Below are positions 46,577-55,628 of a stretch of 64,000 nucleotides of DNA, piece by piece. A program made the position numbers and the translations under genes. This stretch comes from JBPOFM01 sp041391925 (GTDB lineage Bacteria > Bacteroidota > Bacteroidia > Flavobacteriales > Flavobacteriaceae), in NCBI GenBank assembly GCA_041391925.1, contig JAWKNA010000003.1, positions 310,001-374,000 on the forward strand, in the 5' to 3' direction. The notes under the pieces were generated by a model. The model had not been told where the DNA came from. It searched no databases and saw only the letters and a program-made list of their open reading frames with translations. Position 1 is the first letter of the stretch, and each line of letters starts with the position of its first letter.

Positions 46577-46584
46577 TATCTTTG
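46577..46584 (+). promoter_or_regulatory. -7 element TATCTTTG before queD
   Basis: Exact TAnnTTTG match, 19 bases before the chosen start at 46604. It favours that start over the ATG at 46541. TTTG at 46558-46561 is 15 bases upstream, closer than usual. Confidence 0.55.
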
Positions 46585-46603
46585 CATTGAAAATGAATTC
46601 AAA

Positions 46604-47056
46604 ATGAGCACAATCCGCATTACAAAACAATTTTCTTTTGAAACTGGGCACGCACTGTATGGCTATGATGGCAAATGCAAGAACGTGCACGGACACAGTT
46701 ATAAATTATCGGTCACAGTAATAGGCTCACCAATTACTGATACTTCAAACGTAAAATATGGGATGGTTATCGATTTTAGTGATTTGAAGAAAATCGTTAA
46801 AACAGAAATAGTGGACGTTTTTGACCATGCAACGGTTTTTAATAACAATACACCACATGTGGAATTGGCAAAAGAACTGGAAGACCGAGGCCATAACGTG
46901 CTTTTGGTGAATTACCAACCCACCAGTGAAATGATGGTAGTTGATTTCGCTGAAAAAATCAAGAAACATTTACCTGAAAACATTCAACTGCATTCCTTAA
47001 AACTTCAAGAAACCGATACCAGTTTTGCTGAATGGTATGCGTTGGATAATCAGTAA
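46604..47056 (+). CDS. queD: 6-carboxytetrahydropterin synthase (QueD/PTPS family)
   Basis: 150 residues from MSTIRITKQFSFETGHALYG. Zinc ligands are His in ETGHAL and two in NVHGHSYK; the catalytic Cys is in YDGKCKNVHG. FDHATVFN and QPTSEMMVV follow the family, and the closing Glu is in LQETDTSFAEW. It makes the queuosine precursor from dihydroneopterin triphosphate. An ORF extends upstream to 46541, but the 21 extra residues do not resemble the family and would span the promoter element. Confidence 0.9.
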   Translation: MSTIRITKQFSFETGHALYGYDGKCKNVHGHSYKLSVTVIGSPITDTSNVKYGMVIDFSDLKKIVKTEIVDVFDHATVFNNNTPHVELAKELEDRGHNVLLVNYQPTSEMMVVDFAEKIKKHLPENIQLHSLKLQETDTSFAEWYALDNQ

Positions 47057-47080
47057 GCAGTATTCGGTGGCAGTTGGCAG
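47057..47080 (+). repeat. Dispersed 24-base repeat, copy 1
   Basis: GCAGTATTCGGTGGCAGTTG.. (24 bases) begins at the base right after the queD stop and matches 54882-54905 at 22 of 24 positions. It is made of CAGT-type units every 6-8 bases. Confidence 0.6.
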
Positions 47081-47125
47081 AAAAAACATTCGTGCATTCG
47101 AGGCTAAAATCTTTATATTTACTCT

Positions 47126-47878
47126 ATGAACATTCCTGCCGGCAAAAAAATATACTTCGCATCAGACAATCATCTTGGTGCGCCCACATCTGAATTGTCG
47201 CGTCCTCGTGAACAAAAATTTGTGACATGGTTGGATGAGGTCAAAAAAGATGCTGTAGCGGTATTTTTGCTGGGTGATTTATTCGATTTTTGGTTTGAAT
47301 ACAAAACAGTCGTCCCCAAAGGCTTTACCAGAACTTTGGGTAAACTAGCCGAAATAACCGATTCAGGAATTCCTATTTACTATTTTGTTGGGAACCATGA
47401 TTTGTGGATGCATGGCTATTTTGAAGACGAATTGAATATTCCGGTCTATCATCAACCGAAAGAATTCACATTTAATGACAAGACTTTTTTTATTGGTCAT
47501 GGGGATGGTTTAGGTCCTGGAGATAAAGGTTACAAACGAATGAAAAAGGTATTTACCAATCCGTTTTCTAGATGGTTCTTTAGATGGCTACACCCAGATT
47601 TGGGTGTAAAATTGGCACAATACATGTCGGTTAAAAATAAATTGATTTCTGGTGATGAAGACGCTAAATTTTTAGGCGAAGAAGATGAATGGTTAGTTCA
47701 ATATTCCAAAAAGAAACTGCAAGAAAAGCACCGTGACTATTTTATATTTGGGCATAGACATTTGCCTTTGGAAATCCAATTGAATGACGCTTCCACTTAC
47801 ATCAATCTAGGAGATTGGATTTCGTATTACACCTATGGTGTTTTTGATGGAGAAACTTTCGAGTTGAAAACCTATTAA
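47126..47878 (+). CDS. lpxH: UDP-2,3-diacylglucosamine diphosphatase
   Basis: 250-residue calcineurin-like phosphoesterase with the motif series FASDNHLG, LLGDLFDFWFEYK, FVGNHDLWM, IGHGDGLG and FGHRHLPLEIQL. The FDFWFEY segment is diagnostic for LpxH-type enzymes of lipid A synthesis. The first motif has DNH where DxH is expected, which preserves the ligands. Its stop overlaps the MFS stop on the other strand through TTAA. Confidence 0.88.
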   Translation: MNIPAGKKIYFASDNHLGAPTSELSRPREQKFVTWLDEVKKDAVAVFLLGDLFDFWFEYKTVVPKGFTRTLGKLAEITDSGIPIYYFVGNHDLWMHGYFEDELNIPVYHQPKEFTFNDKTFFIGHGDGLGPGDKGYKRMKKVFTNPFSRWFFRWLHPDLGVKLAQYMSVKNKLISGDEDAKFLGEEDEWLVQYSKKKLQEKHRDYFIFGHRHLPLEIQLNDASTYINLGDWISYYTYGVFDGETFELKTY

Positions 47879-49152
47879 TCTTCTTTCTCATTTTCTTCCA
47901 TATCTTTTGTCAAATCCAATTTTCTGAAAGCTGGAGATACGATTCCTGTAGTAATAACAGTCAATAAGGTCATCATTCCACCAAAAACAACGGCTGTAAC
48001 CGTGCCCATCAATTTTGCGGTCAATCCACTTTCAAAAGCTCCCAGCTCATTGGACGATCCAACAAACATTGAATTAACCGAAGAGACTCTTCCACGCATA
48101 TGATCTGGAGTTTTTAATTGTAAAATCGTCTGTCTTACTACCACCGACACACCATCGGTCACACCGCTAAAGAACAAAGCTACTACTGAAATCCAAAAAA
48201 TGGATGATAGTCCAAAAGCAATGATACAAACCCCAAAACCAAACACCGCAGCCAATAATTTCATGCCAGCATTTTTACTGATTGGTATATAGGCCGTCAA
48301 AATGAGCATCAAAAACGTACCTACTGCTGGAGCCGCTCTTAAAATTCCAAATCCTTCTGGTCCAACTTTGAGGATGTCTTGCGCAAACACAGGCAACAAT
48401 GCCACAGCACCACCGAAAAGAACGGCCACCATATCCAATGTGATGGCTCCCAAAATGGCTTTCGTTTTAAATACAAATCGAATGCCTTCCTTTAAACTGT
48501 CCATAATGGGTTCTCCGATTTTTGGATTTAAAATTGGCTTTTTCTTGATGCTTGTTAAAACTATTAATGAAAACATGACCAATCCAAATACAAAACACAA
48601 AGTCCAATGCACACCAATCCAATTGATGCAAAATCCAGCGAATGCAGGTCCCAATACTGATGCCATTTGCCACGTGGAGCTGCTCCAGGTGGCTGCATTT
48701 GGATATACTTTTTTGGGAACAATCAATGCTACCAATGAAAAAATAGTGGGCCCAAAAAACGAGCGGACAAATCCACCAAAAAAAACAAGAGCATAAATAC
48801 AATACAATACGGTTTTGGTGGACCAATCGGAAACAATGATAGGCCAGGTGAGTAAAAACAATCCAAAGCTAATCAGTGAAAAAGCGGCAATACATGTGGC
48901 CAACAGATTTCGCTTTTCCCTTTGGTCAGCGATATGGCCGGCAAACAATGACATCGATAGTGCCGGAATGATTTCCATCAGCCCAATCACACCTAATGAC
49001 AATGGATCTTTGGTCAACGAATAGACTTCCCACTCAATGACAATGAATTGCATAGACCAAGCGAACACAAGTGCAAATCTGACTAATAAAAAAATATTGA
49101 ATTCCCTGAAGCGCAGTGCGGCATAGGGGTCTTTTTTGATGGGTTTCTCCAT
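47875..49152 (-). CDS. MFS transporter (drug/enterobactin exporter-like)
   Basis: 425 residues with twelve predicted transmembrane helices. Between helices 2 and 3 lies LFAGHIADQREKRNLL, a form of the MFS GxxxDRxGRR loop. The cytoplasmic loop after helix 6 is Lys/Pro-rich (KKKPILNPKIGEP). It resembles the EntS/MdtG-like exporters of the DHA3 group. Substrate unknown. Single gene convergent with lpxH. Confidence 0.88.
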   Translation of the reverse strand: MEKPIKKDPYAALRFREFNIFLLVRFALVFAWSMQFIVIEWEVYSLTKDPLSLGVIGLMEIIPALSMSLFAGHIADQREKRNLLATCIAAFSLISFGLFLLTWPIIVSDWSTKTVLYCIYALVFFGGFVRSFFGPTIFSLVALIVPKKVYPNAATWSSSTWQMASVLGPAFAGFCINWIGVHWTLCFVFGLVMFSLIVLTSIKKKPILNPKIGEPIMDSLKEGIRFVFKTKAILGAITLDMVAVLFGGAVALLPVFAQDILKVGPEGFGILRAAPAVGTFLMLILTAYIPISKNAGMKLLAAVFGFGVCIIAFGLSSIFWISVVALFFSGVTDGVSVVVRQTILQLKTPDHMRGRVSSVNSMFVGSSNELGAFESGLTAKLMGTVTAVVFGGMMTLLTVITTGIVSPAFRKLDLTKDMEENEKED

Positions 49153-49338
49153 AATTTAAAACCTTATATTGGATCTATTTGAATTGAATCCGAAAAGGTT
49201 TAATATTAAAATTCTATGCAAAAATAAGATAAGAACGGTTGCTATTTCAGATTTAAATGAAATTAATTGGACGTAAATCTATTTTTATCAATTCGTGAAA
49301 AAAGATGAAAAGTTTTTGATTAATTCCTATTAAAGATG

Positions 49339-50496
49339 TTATTCCTTTGGAATCAATTTGAACTCCACACGCCTATTTTGCGCTCGTCCTTGTTCGCTTT
49401 GATTAGAAGTCATTGGTTTTGAACTTCCATAGCCAAACCATTTGATACGTTCTGCGTTTAATCCATGCGCAATTAAATAATCAGAAACTGCTTTGGCTCG
49501 TTGTAGCGATAATTCTTTATTTCTTTTAGCAGTACCAACATTGTCTGTGTGTCCGTAGATTTCAATAGATGTTTCCTGATTTCTGTTTAAATATTTTGAA
49601 AGCTTGTCCAATTCTTCTATTGAAACACTTAATAACTCCGATTTATCAAAATCAAATAGCACGTTTTTGAAAATGTATATTCTATTGCTCTCGAAAGATG
49701 TGTCTAAAGGTTTGTCTTCTAAAATGAATTCTCTGGACGGTAATTGTTCCATCGATTCTATTGAAACGTCGTCTACATAGTAATAAGCAAAACGGTGACT
49801 TTTTGAATATAATTGTTCATGCGTTTTTGTTTTGCCATTAGATTGAAAATTTCCAATAGAAAAGTATTTTTCAAAACCTTTTGCAGTATAAACAATAGAA
49901 ACTTTTGTCCAATCTTGCGTATTATTGAAAAACGCTGAATCTTGAATTTCAATCAGTTCATATTGATTGATTGTGTATTTATTTGGTTTAATGAATTTCT
50001 CATTTTTTTGATTAAACTGTTTTTGAGCTATTTTTTTGAGGTTGGGGTTTTTATTACTGTCGGTTTTAGGGAAACCAAGTTGTTCTTCAGTAAAAAGCAC
50101 ACCTATATTTTTAATAGCATCCGTAGAATTCTCTGCAAGACTTATATAAAATACCATCCTATACTCCTTGCCCATATCCAATGTTTCAGAAATCTCACCT
50201 TGAATATATTCCCTATAATTGCCTGGAGAATACAAATAAAATCCTGCATAAGAATTGCCGTCATTTGGTTTTTGCGAACCATTATAATTTGTGTTCCCTA
50301 CCGATTTACTGCAATTGGAGAAAAAATCTGTTGTTCCTAAATTTGGTGTAGACCAATTCTCAACATTATAGCTAAAAGTACCTATTAATTCTGGACATCT
50401 ATTGTATCTTTCAAAACTTGGGTTCAAAACCAAATTTTGCGAAAAAACACAATGAGTTATAAAGGAAAGAATTGTGAAGAGGGTTTTCTGCATCAT
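49339..50496 (-). CDS. OmpA-family protein with N-terminal carbohydrate-binding-like domain
   Basis: 385 residues with a signal peptide (FITHCVFSQ). The N-terminal ~240 residues form a beta-sandwich of the type found with NLVLNPSFERYNRCP, common in Bacteroidota outer-membrane proteins. The C-terminal ~125 residues are an OmpA domain (DFDKSELL, EIYGHTDNVGTAKRN, LSLQRAKAVSDYL, QNRRVEFKL). It probably anchors an exposed binding domain to the cell wall. It is 24 bases downstream of recJ on the same strand. Confidence 0.9.
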   Translation of the reverse strand: MMQKTLFTILSFITHCVFSQNLVLNPSFERYNRCPELIGTFSYNVENWSTPNLGTTDFFSNCSKSVGNTNYNGSQKPNDGNSYAGFYLYSPGNYREYIQGEISETLDMGKEYRMVFYISLAENSTDAIKNIGVLFTEEQLGFPKTDSNKNPNLKKIAQKQFNQKNEKFIKPNKYTINQYELIEIQDSAFFNNTQDWTKVSIVYTAKGFEKYFSIGNFQSNGKTKTHEQLYSKSHRFAYYYVDDVSIESMEQLPSREFILEDKPLDTSFESNRIYIFKNVLFDFDKSELLSVSIEELDKLSKYLNRNQETSIEIYGHTDNVGTAKRNKELSLQRAKAVSDYLIAHGLNAERIKWFGYGSSKPMTSNQSEQGRAQNRRVEFKLIPKE

Positions 50497-50520
50497 TTTT
50501 TAAACGGCTAAATGATGATT

Positions 50521-52212
50521 TTATTCTTTAATATCCCTCAATTTCAATTGCAAACTCACATTGCCTTGCCATTCATTTTCATCAATGGAATAGACGGCTT
50601 TAAAAGATTTTCGATTCGTAATCAAATCACATTTGTCTCCCAAATTGAAACCAATGGCCACGATTTTATCTGAATCAGGTTGCTTGACTGTGACTCTTAA
50701 ATGTTTATCATCTTCACCAACACATTTGCCATAACCTGTGTCTTTTAGATTTTCGGTCATGAAAATTGGTGTCATATTACCTGGGCCAAAGGGTGCAAAT
50801 TGTTTTAGGATACGATAAAATTTTGGTGTGATGTCTTTTAAATCGATTTGAGTATCGATTTTAATTTCGGGCGTCAATAAGGATTTGTCAATGGTTTTTG
50901 AAACCTCATCTTCAAATGCTTGTTTGAAAGCCTCATAATTTTCAGCTTTTAACGTCAATCCAGCAGCATATTTATGGCCGCCAAATTGCTCGATGTGGTC
51001 ACTACAAGCTTCCAGTGCATTATAAACATCAAAACCAGATACCGAACGTGCCGATGCAGCCAATTTATCTCCACTTTTCGTAAATACCAGCGTAGGTCTA
51101 TAGTATGTTTCTATCAATCGGGACGCCACAATTCCAATGACACCTTTGTGCCAGGTTTCATTATATACTACTGACGTTACCTTTTCTTGTTCATTGTTAG
51201 CCTCAATCTGCAACAAAGCTTCTTTTGTGATTTGCTGGTCAGCTTCTTTTCTGTCAGAATTGAATTGTTCGATGTCCATCGCATACGTCACTGCAAGATT
51301 AAAATCCGTTTCCGTAAGCAATGTTACGGCATGGTTTCCATGCTTCATTCTTCCAGCGGCATTGATACGAGGTGCGACGATAAAAACTACATCTGTGATG
51401 GTAAGTTCTTTCTTCTTAACTTCAGCAATAATCGCCTTGATTCCCGGTCGTGGATTTTGATTGATGACCTGCAATCCAAAATAAGCCAAGGTGCGATTTT
51501 CTCCTGTAATAGGAACGATATCGGCACCAATAGCAGTCGCCACCAAATCGAGATACCCAACTAAATCTTCAATAGTTTTGCCATCATTGGATGCGAGTGC
51601 TTGAATCAATTTAAAACCAACACCACAACCGCACAATTCATCATAAGGATAGTCGCAATCGTCCCGTTTGGGGTCTAAAACCGCAATCGCATTTGGCAAT
51701 TCATTTCCAGGTCTATGATGGTCGCAAATTATAAAATCGATGCCTTTTTCTTTGGCATAAGCTACTTTTTCTACTGCTTTTACGCCACAATCCAAGGCAA
51801 TAATGAGTGTGAAATCATTGTCGTGGGCAAAATCAATTCCTATATAGGACACGCCGTAGCCTTCATCATATCTGTCCGGAATATACGTAGCAACGGCTTC
51901 GGTTCTGGTTTTTAAGTACGAAGACATCAGCGCGACGGATGATGTGCCATCCACATCATAATCTCCAAAGACCAAAATGTTTTCATTGTCTGCAATCGCT
52001 CTTTCAATGCGTTCTACAGCTCTGTCCATATCTTTCATCAAGAATGGATTATGTAAATCTTCTAAACTTGGTCTGAAAAACTGTTTAGCATCATCATACG
52101 TTTCAATACCACGCTGAATTAGCAAAGCGCCAACAGTCTCATCCACTTGAAGGGATTCTGACAGTTGCTTGATTTTAAACGATTCTGGTTTTGGTTTAAG
52201 CGTCCAACGCAT
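50521..52212 (-). CDS. recJ: Single-stranded-DNA-specific exonuclease RecJ
   Basis: 563 residues from the chosen start MRWTLKPKPESFKIKQL, where family members begin; the ORF is open 36 bases further up. DHH-family motifs are VFGDYDVDGTSSVALM, IALDCGVKAVEK and IICDHHRPGNELP, and the DHHA1 segment is GGHKYAAGLTL. The C-terminal OB-fold end is present. It degrades ssDNA 5' to 3' in recombination and mismatch repair. Confidence 0.94.
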   Translation of the reverse strand: MRWTLKPKPESFKIKQLSESLQVDETVGALLIQRGIETYDDAKQFFRPSLEDLHNPFLMKDMDRAVERIERAIADNENILVFGDYDVDGTSSVALMSSYLKTRTEAVATYIPDRYDEGYGVSYIGIDFAHDNDFTLIIALDCGVKAVEKVAYAKEKGIDFIICDHHRPGNELPNAIAVLDPKRDDCDYPYDELCGCGVGFKLIQALASNDGKTIEDLVGYLDLVATAIGADIVPITGENRTLAYFGLQVINQNPRPGIKAIIAEVKKKELTITDVVFIVAPRINAAGRMKHGNHAVTLLTETDFNLAVTYAMDIEQFNSDRKEADQQITKEALLQIEANNEQEKVTSVVYNETWHKGVIGIVASRLIETYYRPTLVFTKSGDKLAASARSVSGFDVYNALEACSDHIEQFGGHKYAAGLTLKAENYEAFKQAFEDEVSKTIDKSLLTPEIKIDTQIDLKDITPKFYRILKQFAPFGPGNMTPIFMTENLKDTGYGKCVGEDDKHLRVTVKQPDSDKIVAIGFNLGDKCDLITNRKSFKAVYSIDENEWQGNVSLQLKLRDIKE

Positions 52213-52395
52213 TGTGTTTGTTACTCTATTAAGAATTGAAACAAACAATTATATGAAATAAAAACGAATAATTATGATGTGTGGATGTCTTAAATTTTAG
52301 ATGTCTTTCTAAACCATGAGCCTTAAAACATCCTTCAATAAAATAGACTATTTTTTATTGTCAAAAATCGTTAACTCTTTACAAGGAACGCTTTG

Positions 52396-52878
52396 TTAGG
52401 TGTTTTGCTTGTCAATAGGTTTGGTTAATCCTAAATACAGTAATATGGCCAGAATAATTAATGTACAAATTCGTATTAAACTCAAGTTCATCCATAGTTT
52501 ACCACGAGCAACAAGAGCAGGGTCTACTGAGTCGGCCATTGGTGTTCCTGTAAGATCCATCAATTCTGGAACAAAATATAAGTTTGTGATTACAAGTATG
52601 ATAAAATAACTTCCAAAGACAATTGCAATGGTTTTTCTTCGGCTAGTCTTCCAAAAAACAATTAAGTTTACTGTAAAGAGCAATAATGTTATGGGATGTA
52701 TGAGCATCCAAAAATTTCCTGGATTCAAAGCGTAATCTCCCTGAAACATCGTTAGTGATTTTGGCATGGCTTCATAAGCTTTAGGCCATAATACAAGGTG
52801 TTCAAAAACACCAGCTCCAATAATCATTGTAAAAGAAAGGCAAGCTAAAGCATAGATACTGTTTTTATAATTTCTCAT
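52396..52878 (-). CDS. Four-helix membrane protein, unknown function
   Basis: 160 residues with four hydrophobic segments (about 9-27, 55-78, 87-105, 134-152). The sequence FEHLVLWPKAYEAMPKSL and a conserved NPGNFW motif are reminiscent of DUF1772-type membrane proteins. No enzyme motif. It is 73 bases downstream of the AraC regulator on the same strand, so a target or partner gene is possible. Confidence 0.7.
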   Translation of the reverse strand: MRNYKNSIYALACLSFTMIIGAGVFEHLVLWPKAYEAMPKSLTMFQGDYALNPGNFWMLIHPITLLLFTVNLIVFWKTSRRKTIAIVFGSYFIILVITNLYFVPELMDLTGTPMADSVDPALVARGKLWMNLSLIRICTLIILAILLYLGLTKPIDKQNT

Positions 52879-52951
52879 AATGTGGTTTTAGGTATTCGAT
52901 TAAAGCAAACCTATAACATCGAAAGAACTAAAAATTGTAAAAAACAGACAT

Positions 52952-53791
52952 TCAAGAATTTAATGGATGACCAAAAAAAGCATTTTTTTCATTTTTTTGG
53001 TATTCTTTTGGGGTTATGTGAGCAAAATTTTTGAACTCATGGATAAAATGTGCTTGGTCGAAATAGCCAGAATCAAGGGCAATATCGGTCAATGAGGTTT
53101 GTGCTTGTTTCATTTTTGTGACCGCAAAATAAAAGCGTTCCAATCTTGAATACAATTTTGGTGAAATGCCTGTAGATTCGGTAAAATTTCGATGAAACTG
53201 TTTTTCGCTCAAATCTACTTTTTTGGCAATATCACATACAGTCATCATCCCAACAGATTTTTTAATCATACTGCATGCCTTCAGCATTTTTTGGCTTATC
53301 GGTTTTTCTTTAAGTATTGCCAATAAGAAAGATTCTATGATAAAAATTCGTTCTGAATCTGCCTTTGCATGATGCAGCTTTTCTTCCAATTGTTGCATTT
53401 TATTTGGATATAAATCTTTTAATTCAATCCGTTGCCCTGGAACTTCTTTTATATGAAAGGGGATGAAGTTGTGAATTGCCCATGGCTTAAAGCATACTAC
53501 CAAAATGCCAAAATTATTTCGACCGATAAACTTGCGTTTTTTCAGTACATAGGTATCTACAGCGAATTCGTAAGATGGTTTTTGGTTTTTGCCTTGGTGT
53601 GTGTATTCATGAATGTCTTTATTTCCAAATGAAAAAACCATGGAGGTTCCTGGTGTGGGAAACACATCAACAATTGCAGATGGATTATCAGTCTTGTTCT
53701 CAAAAACAAAATAATAATCAATATAACTTTTTAAAGCAGCTGAAGGTGATGCAAAAGAATGCCTCATGAAAAATAATGGTTGGTTAACCAT
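52952..53791 (-). CDS. AraC-family transcriptional regulator
   Basis: 279 residues. The N-terminal ~160 residues form a sensing domain of the DUF6597 kind (FASPSAALKSYIDYYFVFE). The C-terminal double helix-turn-helix spans about 180-270 (TVCDIAKKVDLSEKQFHRNFTES; SLTDIALDSGYFDQAHFIHEF). A second start at Met9 (53767) is equally plausible and is closer to the family beginning. It lies 16 bases after the OsmC gene, so it could be autoregulated with it. Confidence 0.9.
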   Translation of the reverse strand: MVNQPLFFMRHSFASPSAALKSYIDYYFVFENKTDNPSAIVDVFPTPGTSMVFSFGNKDIHEYTHQGKNQKPSYEFAVDTYVLKKRKFIGRNNFGILVVCFKPWAIHNFIPFHIKEVPGQRIELKDLYPNKMQQLEEKLHHAKADSERIFIIESFLLAILKEKPISQKMLKACSMIKKSVGMMTVCDIAKKVDLSEKQFHRNFTESTGISPKLYSRLERFYFAVTKMKQAQTSLTDIALDSGYFDQAHFIHEFKNFAHITPKEYQKNEKNAFFGHPLNS

Positions 53792-53807
53792 TAAATTTAA
53801 TAAATTA

Positions 53808-54230
53808 TCATTTATTATGGTAATGAATCGAGGTTTTTATGGTTGCAAACCTCCGGAACATTTCCATTACGCCGCAATATTTTTCGATGGATAAATCCAC
53901 AGCTTTTTTGATTTTTGATTCGTCTAGATTCTCTCCGTAAAAGTGATATTCAACAGTCACAGTATGATAATATTTTGGGTGTTCTTCGGTCAGTTCTCCA
54001 TACGTGTCCATTCTAAAATCGGAAACAGTGACTTTCATTTTATTCAATATCATGATGATATCCAATCCAGAACAACCAGCCAAAGCACCAAGCATCATTG
54101 CTTTTGGTGATAATCCTGAGCTATGTCCACCATGTTCCGGAGTGGTATCCATTAAAACGGTTTTTCCATTGGGATTATCTGCTTCAAATTGCAGATATCC
54201 TTTCCAATGCGTGATGACTTTATGCCCCAT
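53808..54230 (-). CDS. OsmC-family peroxiredoxin-like protein
   Basis: 140 residues from MGHKVITHWKGYLQFEAD; an ORF extends upstream to 54305 but would cover the divergent gene. The two active Cys are in ALAGCSGLDIIMIL and SIEKYCGVMEMF, as in OsmC/Ohr-type thiol peroxidases that reduce organic hydroperoxides. Divergent from the carboxymuconolactone decarboxylase-like gene over a 56-base region. Confidence 0.87.
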   Translation of the reverse strand: MGHKVITHWKGYLQFEADNPNGKTVLMDTTPEHGGHSSGLSPKAMMLGALAGCSGLDIIMILNKMKVTVSDFRMDTYGELTEEHPKYYHTVTVEYHFYGENLDESKIKKAVDLSIEKYCGVMEMFRRFATIKTSIHYHNK

Positions 54231-54286
54231 AAGTGAAGATTTTTTCGTTTCTTGTTGAATCAAAAATACTACTAAAAAACAAAAAT

Positions 54287-54877
54287 ATGCCTTTAGTGAC
54301 GCCATTATCTGCTGACCATGATTTGGAGACCAAAGAATTGGCAGAATTCTTCAATGAAACCTTGGGGTTTTGCCCAAATTCGGTACTCACCATGCAACGT
54401 CGTCCTGCGATTTCCAAAGCGTTTATCAATTTGAATAAGGCTGTTATGGCCAATGAAGGTCGCGTGACATCTGCCTTGAAACGAATGATTGCTTGGGTAA
54501 GCAGTAACGCAACAGGCTGTCGATATTGCCAAGCACATGCCATCAGAGCTGCCGAACGGTATGGGGCAGCACAAGAACAATTGGATAATATTTGGGACTA
54601 CCGAACCCATCCTGCTTTTAACGAGGCTGAGCGCGCGGCTTTGGATTTTAGTCTTGCGGCTTCCCAAGTCCCAAATGCCGTAGATGAAGACATTAAAAAT
54701 CGTCTTTATGAGCATTGGAATGAAGGTGAAATTGTGGAAATGTTAGGCGTGATTTCACTCTTTGGGTATTTGAACCGTTGGAATGATTCTATGGGAACAA
54801 GTATTGAGGAAGGTGCTGTAGAAAGCGGCAATCAGTATTTGGGGAAATATGGTTGGGAGAAGGGGAAGCATATTTGA
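54287..54877 (+). CDS. Carboxymuconolactone decarboxylase (AhpD)-family protein
   Basis: 196 residues from MPLVTPLSADHDLE; the upstream in-frame ATG at 54233 would cover the intergenic region. The AhpD-like redox motif is TGCRYCQAHAIRAAERYG (C-x2-C-x2-H). It probably acts as a peroxidase-related or alkylhydroperoxidase-like protein. Divergent partner of the osmC gene, so both may respond to oxidative stress. The start comes 56 bases from the osmC start. Confidence 0.86.
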   Translation: MPLVTPLSADHDLETKELAEFFNETLGFCPNSVLTMQRRPAISKAFINLNKAVMANEGRVTSALKRMIAWVSSNATGCRYCQAHAIRAAERYGAAQEQLDNIWDYRTHPAFNEAERAALDFSLAASQVPNAVDEDIKNRLYEHWNEGEIVEMLGVISLFGYLNRWNDSMGTSIEEGAVESGNQYLGKYGWEKGKHI

Positions 54878-54881
54878 GTTG

Positions 54882-54905
54882 GCAGTATTCAGTCGCAGTT
54901 GGCAG
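54882..54905 (+). repeat. Dispersed 24-base repeat, copy 2
   Basis: Matches 47057-47080 at 22 of 24 positions and starts 5 bases after the preceding gene's stop. Neighbouring TTGGCAGT units (54879 to 54906) extend the CAGT pattern. Confidence 0.6.
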
Positions 54906-54956
54906 TAATTGATGTGCATAAAACATATAACCTCATCAGAAATGGTGGGGTTTTAT

Positions 54957-55628
54957 TTACTTCTTTCCTCCCAAACAAATTACAATCTCGCCTTTAGGCG
55001 CCTTTTTTGTGTAATGTTCCAAAACTTCTTTGGCGGTGCCACGAATGGTTTCCTCGTATAACTTTGTCAATTCCCTAGACACCGAAACCGGTCTATCTTC
55101 TCCAAAATACTCACAAAAATTTGTCAATGTTTTAATCAACTTATGGGGTGATTCGTAAAAAATCATGGTTCTTGTTTCTTCCGACAAAACAGTCAAGCGT
55201 GTTTGTCGGCCCTTTTTGACTGGTAAAAATCCTTCAAACACAAATTTATCATTCGGCAATCCTGAATTGACCAAAGCAGGCACAAAAGCTGTTGCACCGG
55301 GCAAGCAATCCACCTCAATATCGTTTTCTATACACGCTCGTGTGAGTAAAAAACCTGGATCAGAAATGGCTGGGGTTCCTGCATCACTGATTAAAGCAAT
55401 TTTAGTTCCGCTTTTTATCTTTTGAATTAAATTGGCAACCGTTTTGTGTTCATTGTGCATATGATGCGATTGCGAAGGCGTGTCAATATCGAAGTGTTTC
55501 AACAATTTACCAGAAGTACGTGTGTCTTCAGCCAAAATCAAATCAACTTCCTTTAAAACCTCAACGGCTCTAAAGGTCATGTCCTTTAAATTTCCAATAG
55601 GCGTTGGAACGATATAGAGTTTACTCAT
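54957..55628 (-). CDS. rsmI: 16S rRNA (cytidine1402-2'-O)-methyltransferase
   Basis: 223 residues. N-terminal YIVPTPIGNLKDMTFRAVE and LILAEDTR are the conserved tetrapyrrole-methylase-fold signatures; ALISDAGTPAISDPGFLL and LPGATAFVPALVNSGLP complete the SAM site. It 2'-O-methylates C1402 in the ribosomal P site. It overlaps the gene upstream by a single base (TAATG). Confidence 0.95.
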   Translation of the reverse strand: MSKLYIVPTPIGNLKDMTFRAVEVLKEVDLILAEDTRTSGKLLKHFDIDTPSQSHHMHNEHKTVANLIQKIKSGTKIALISDAGTPAISDPGFLLTRACIENDIEVDCLPGATAFVPALVNSGLPNDKFVFEGFLPVKKGRQTRLTVLSEETRTMIFYESPHKLIKTLTNFCEYFGEDRPVSVSRELTKLYEETIRGTAKEVLEHYTKKAPKGEIVICLGGKK

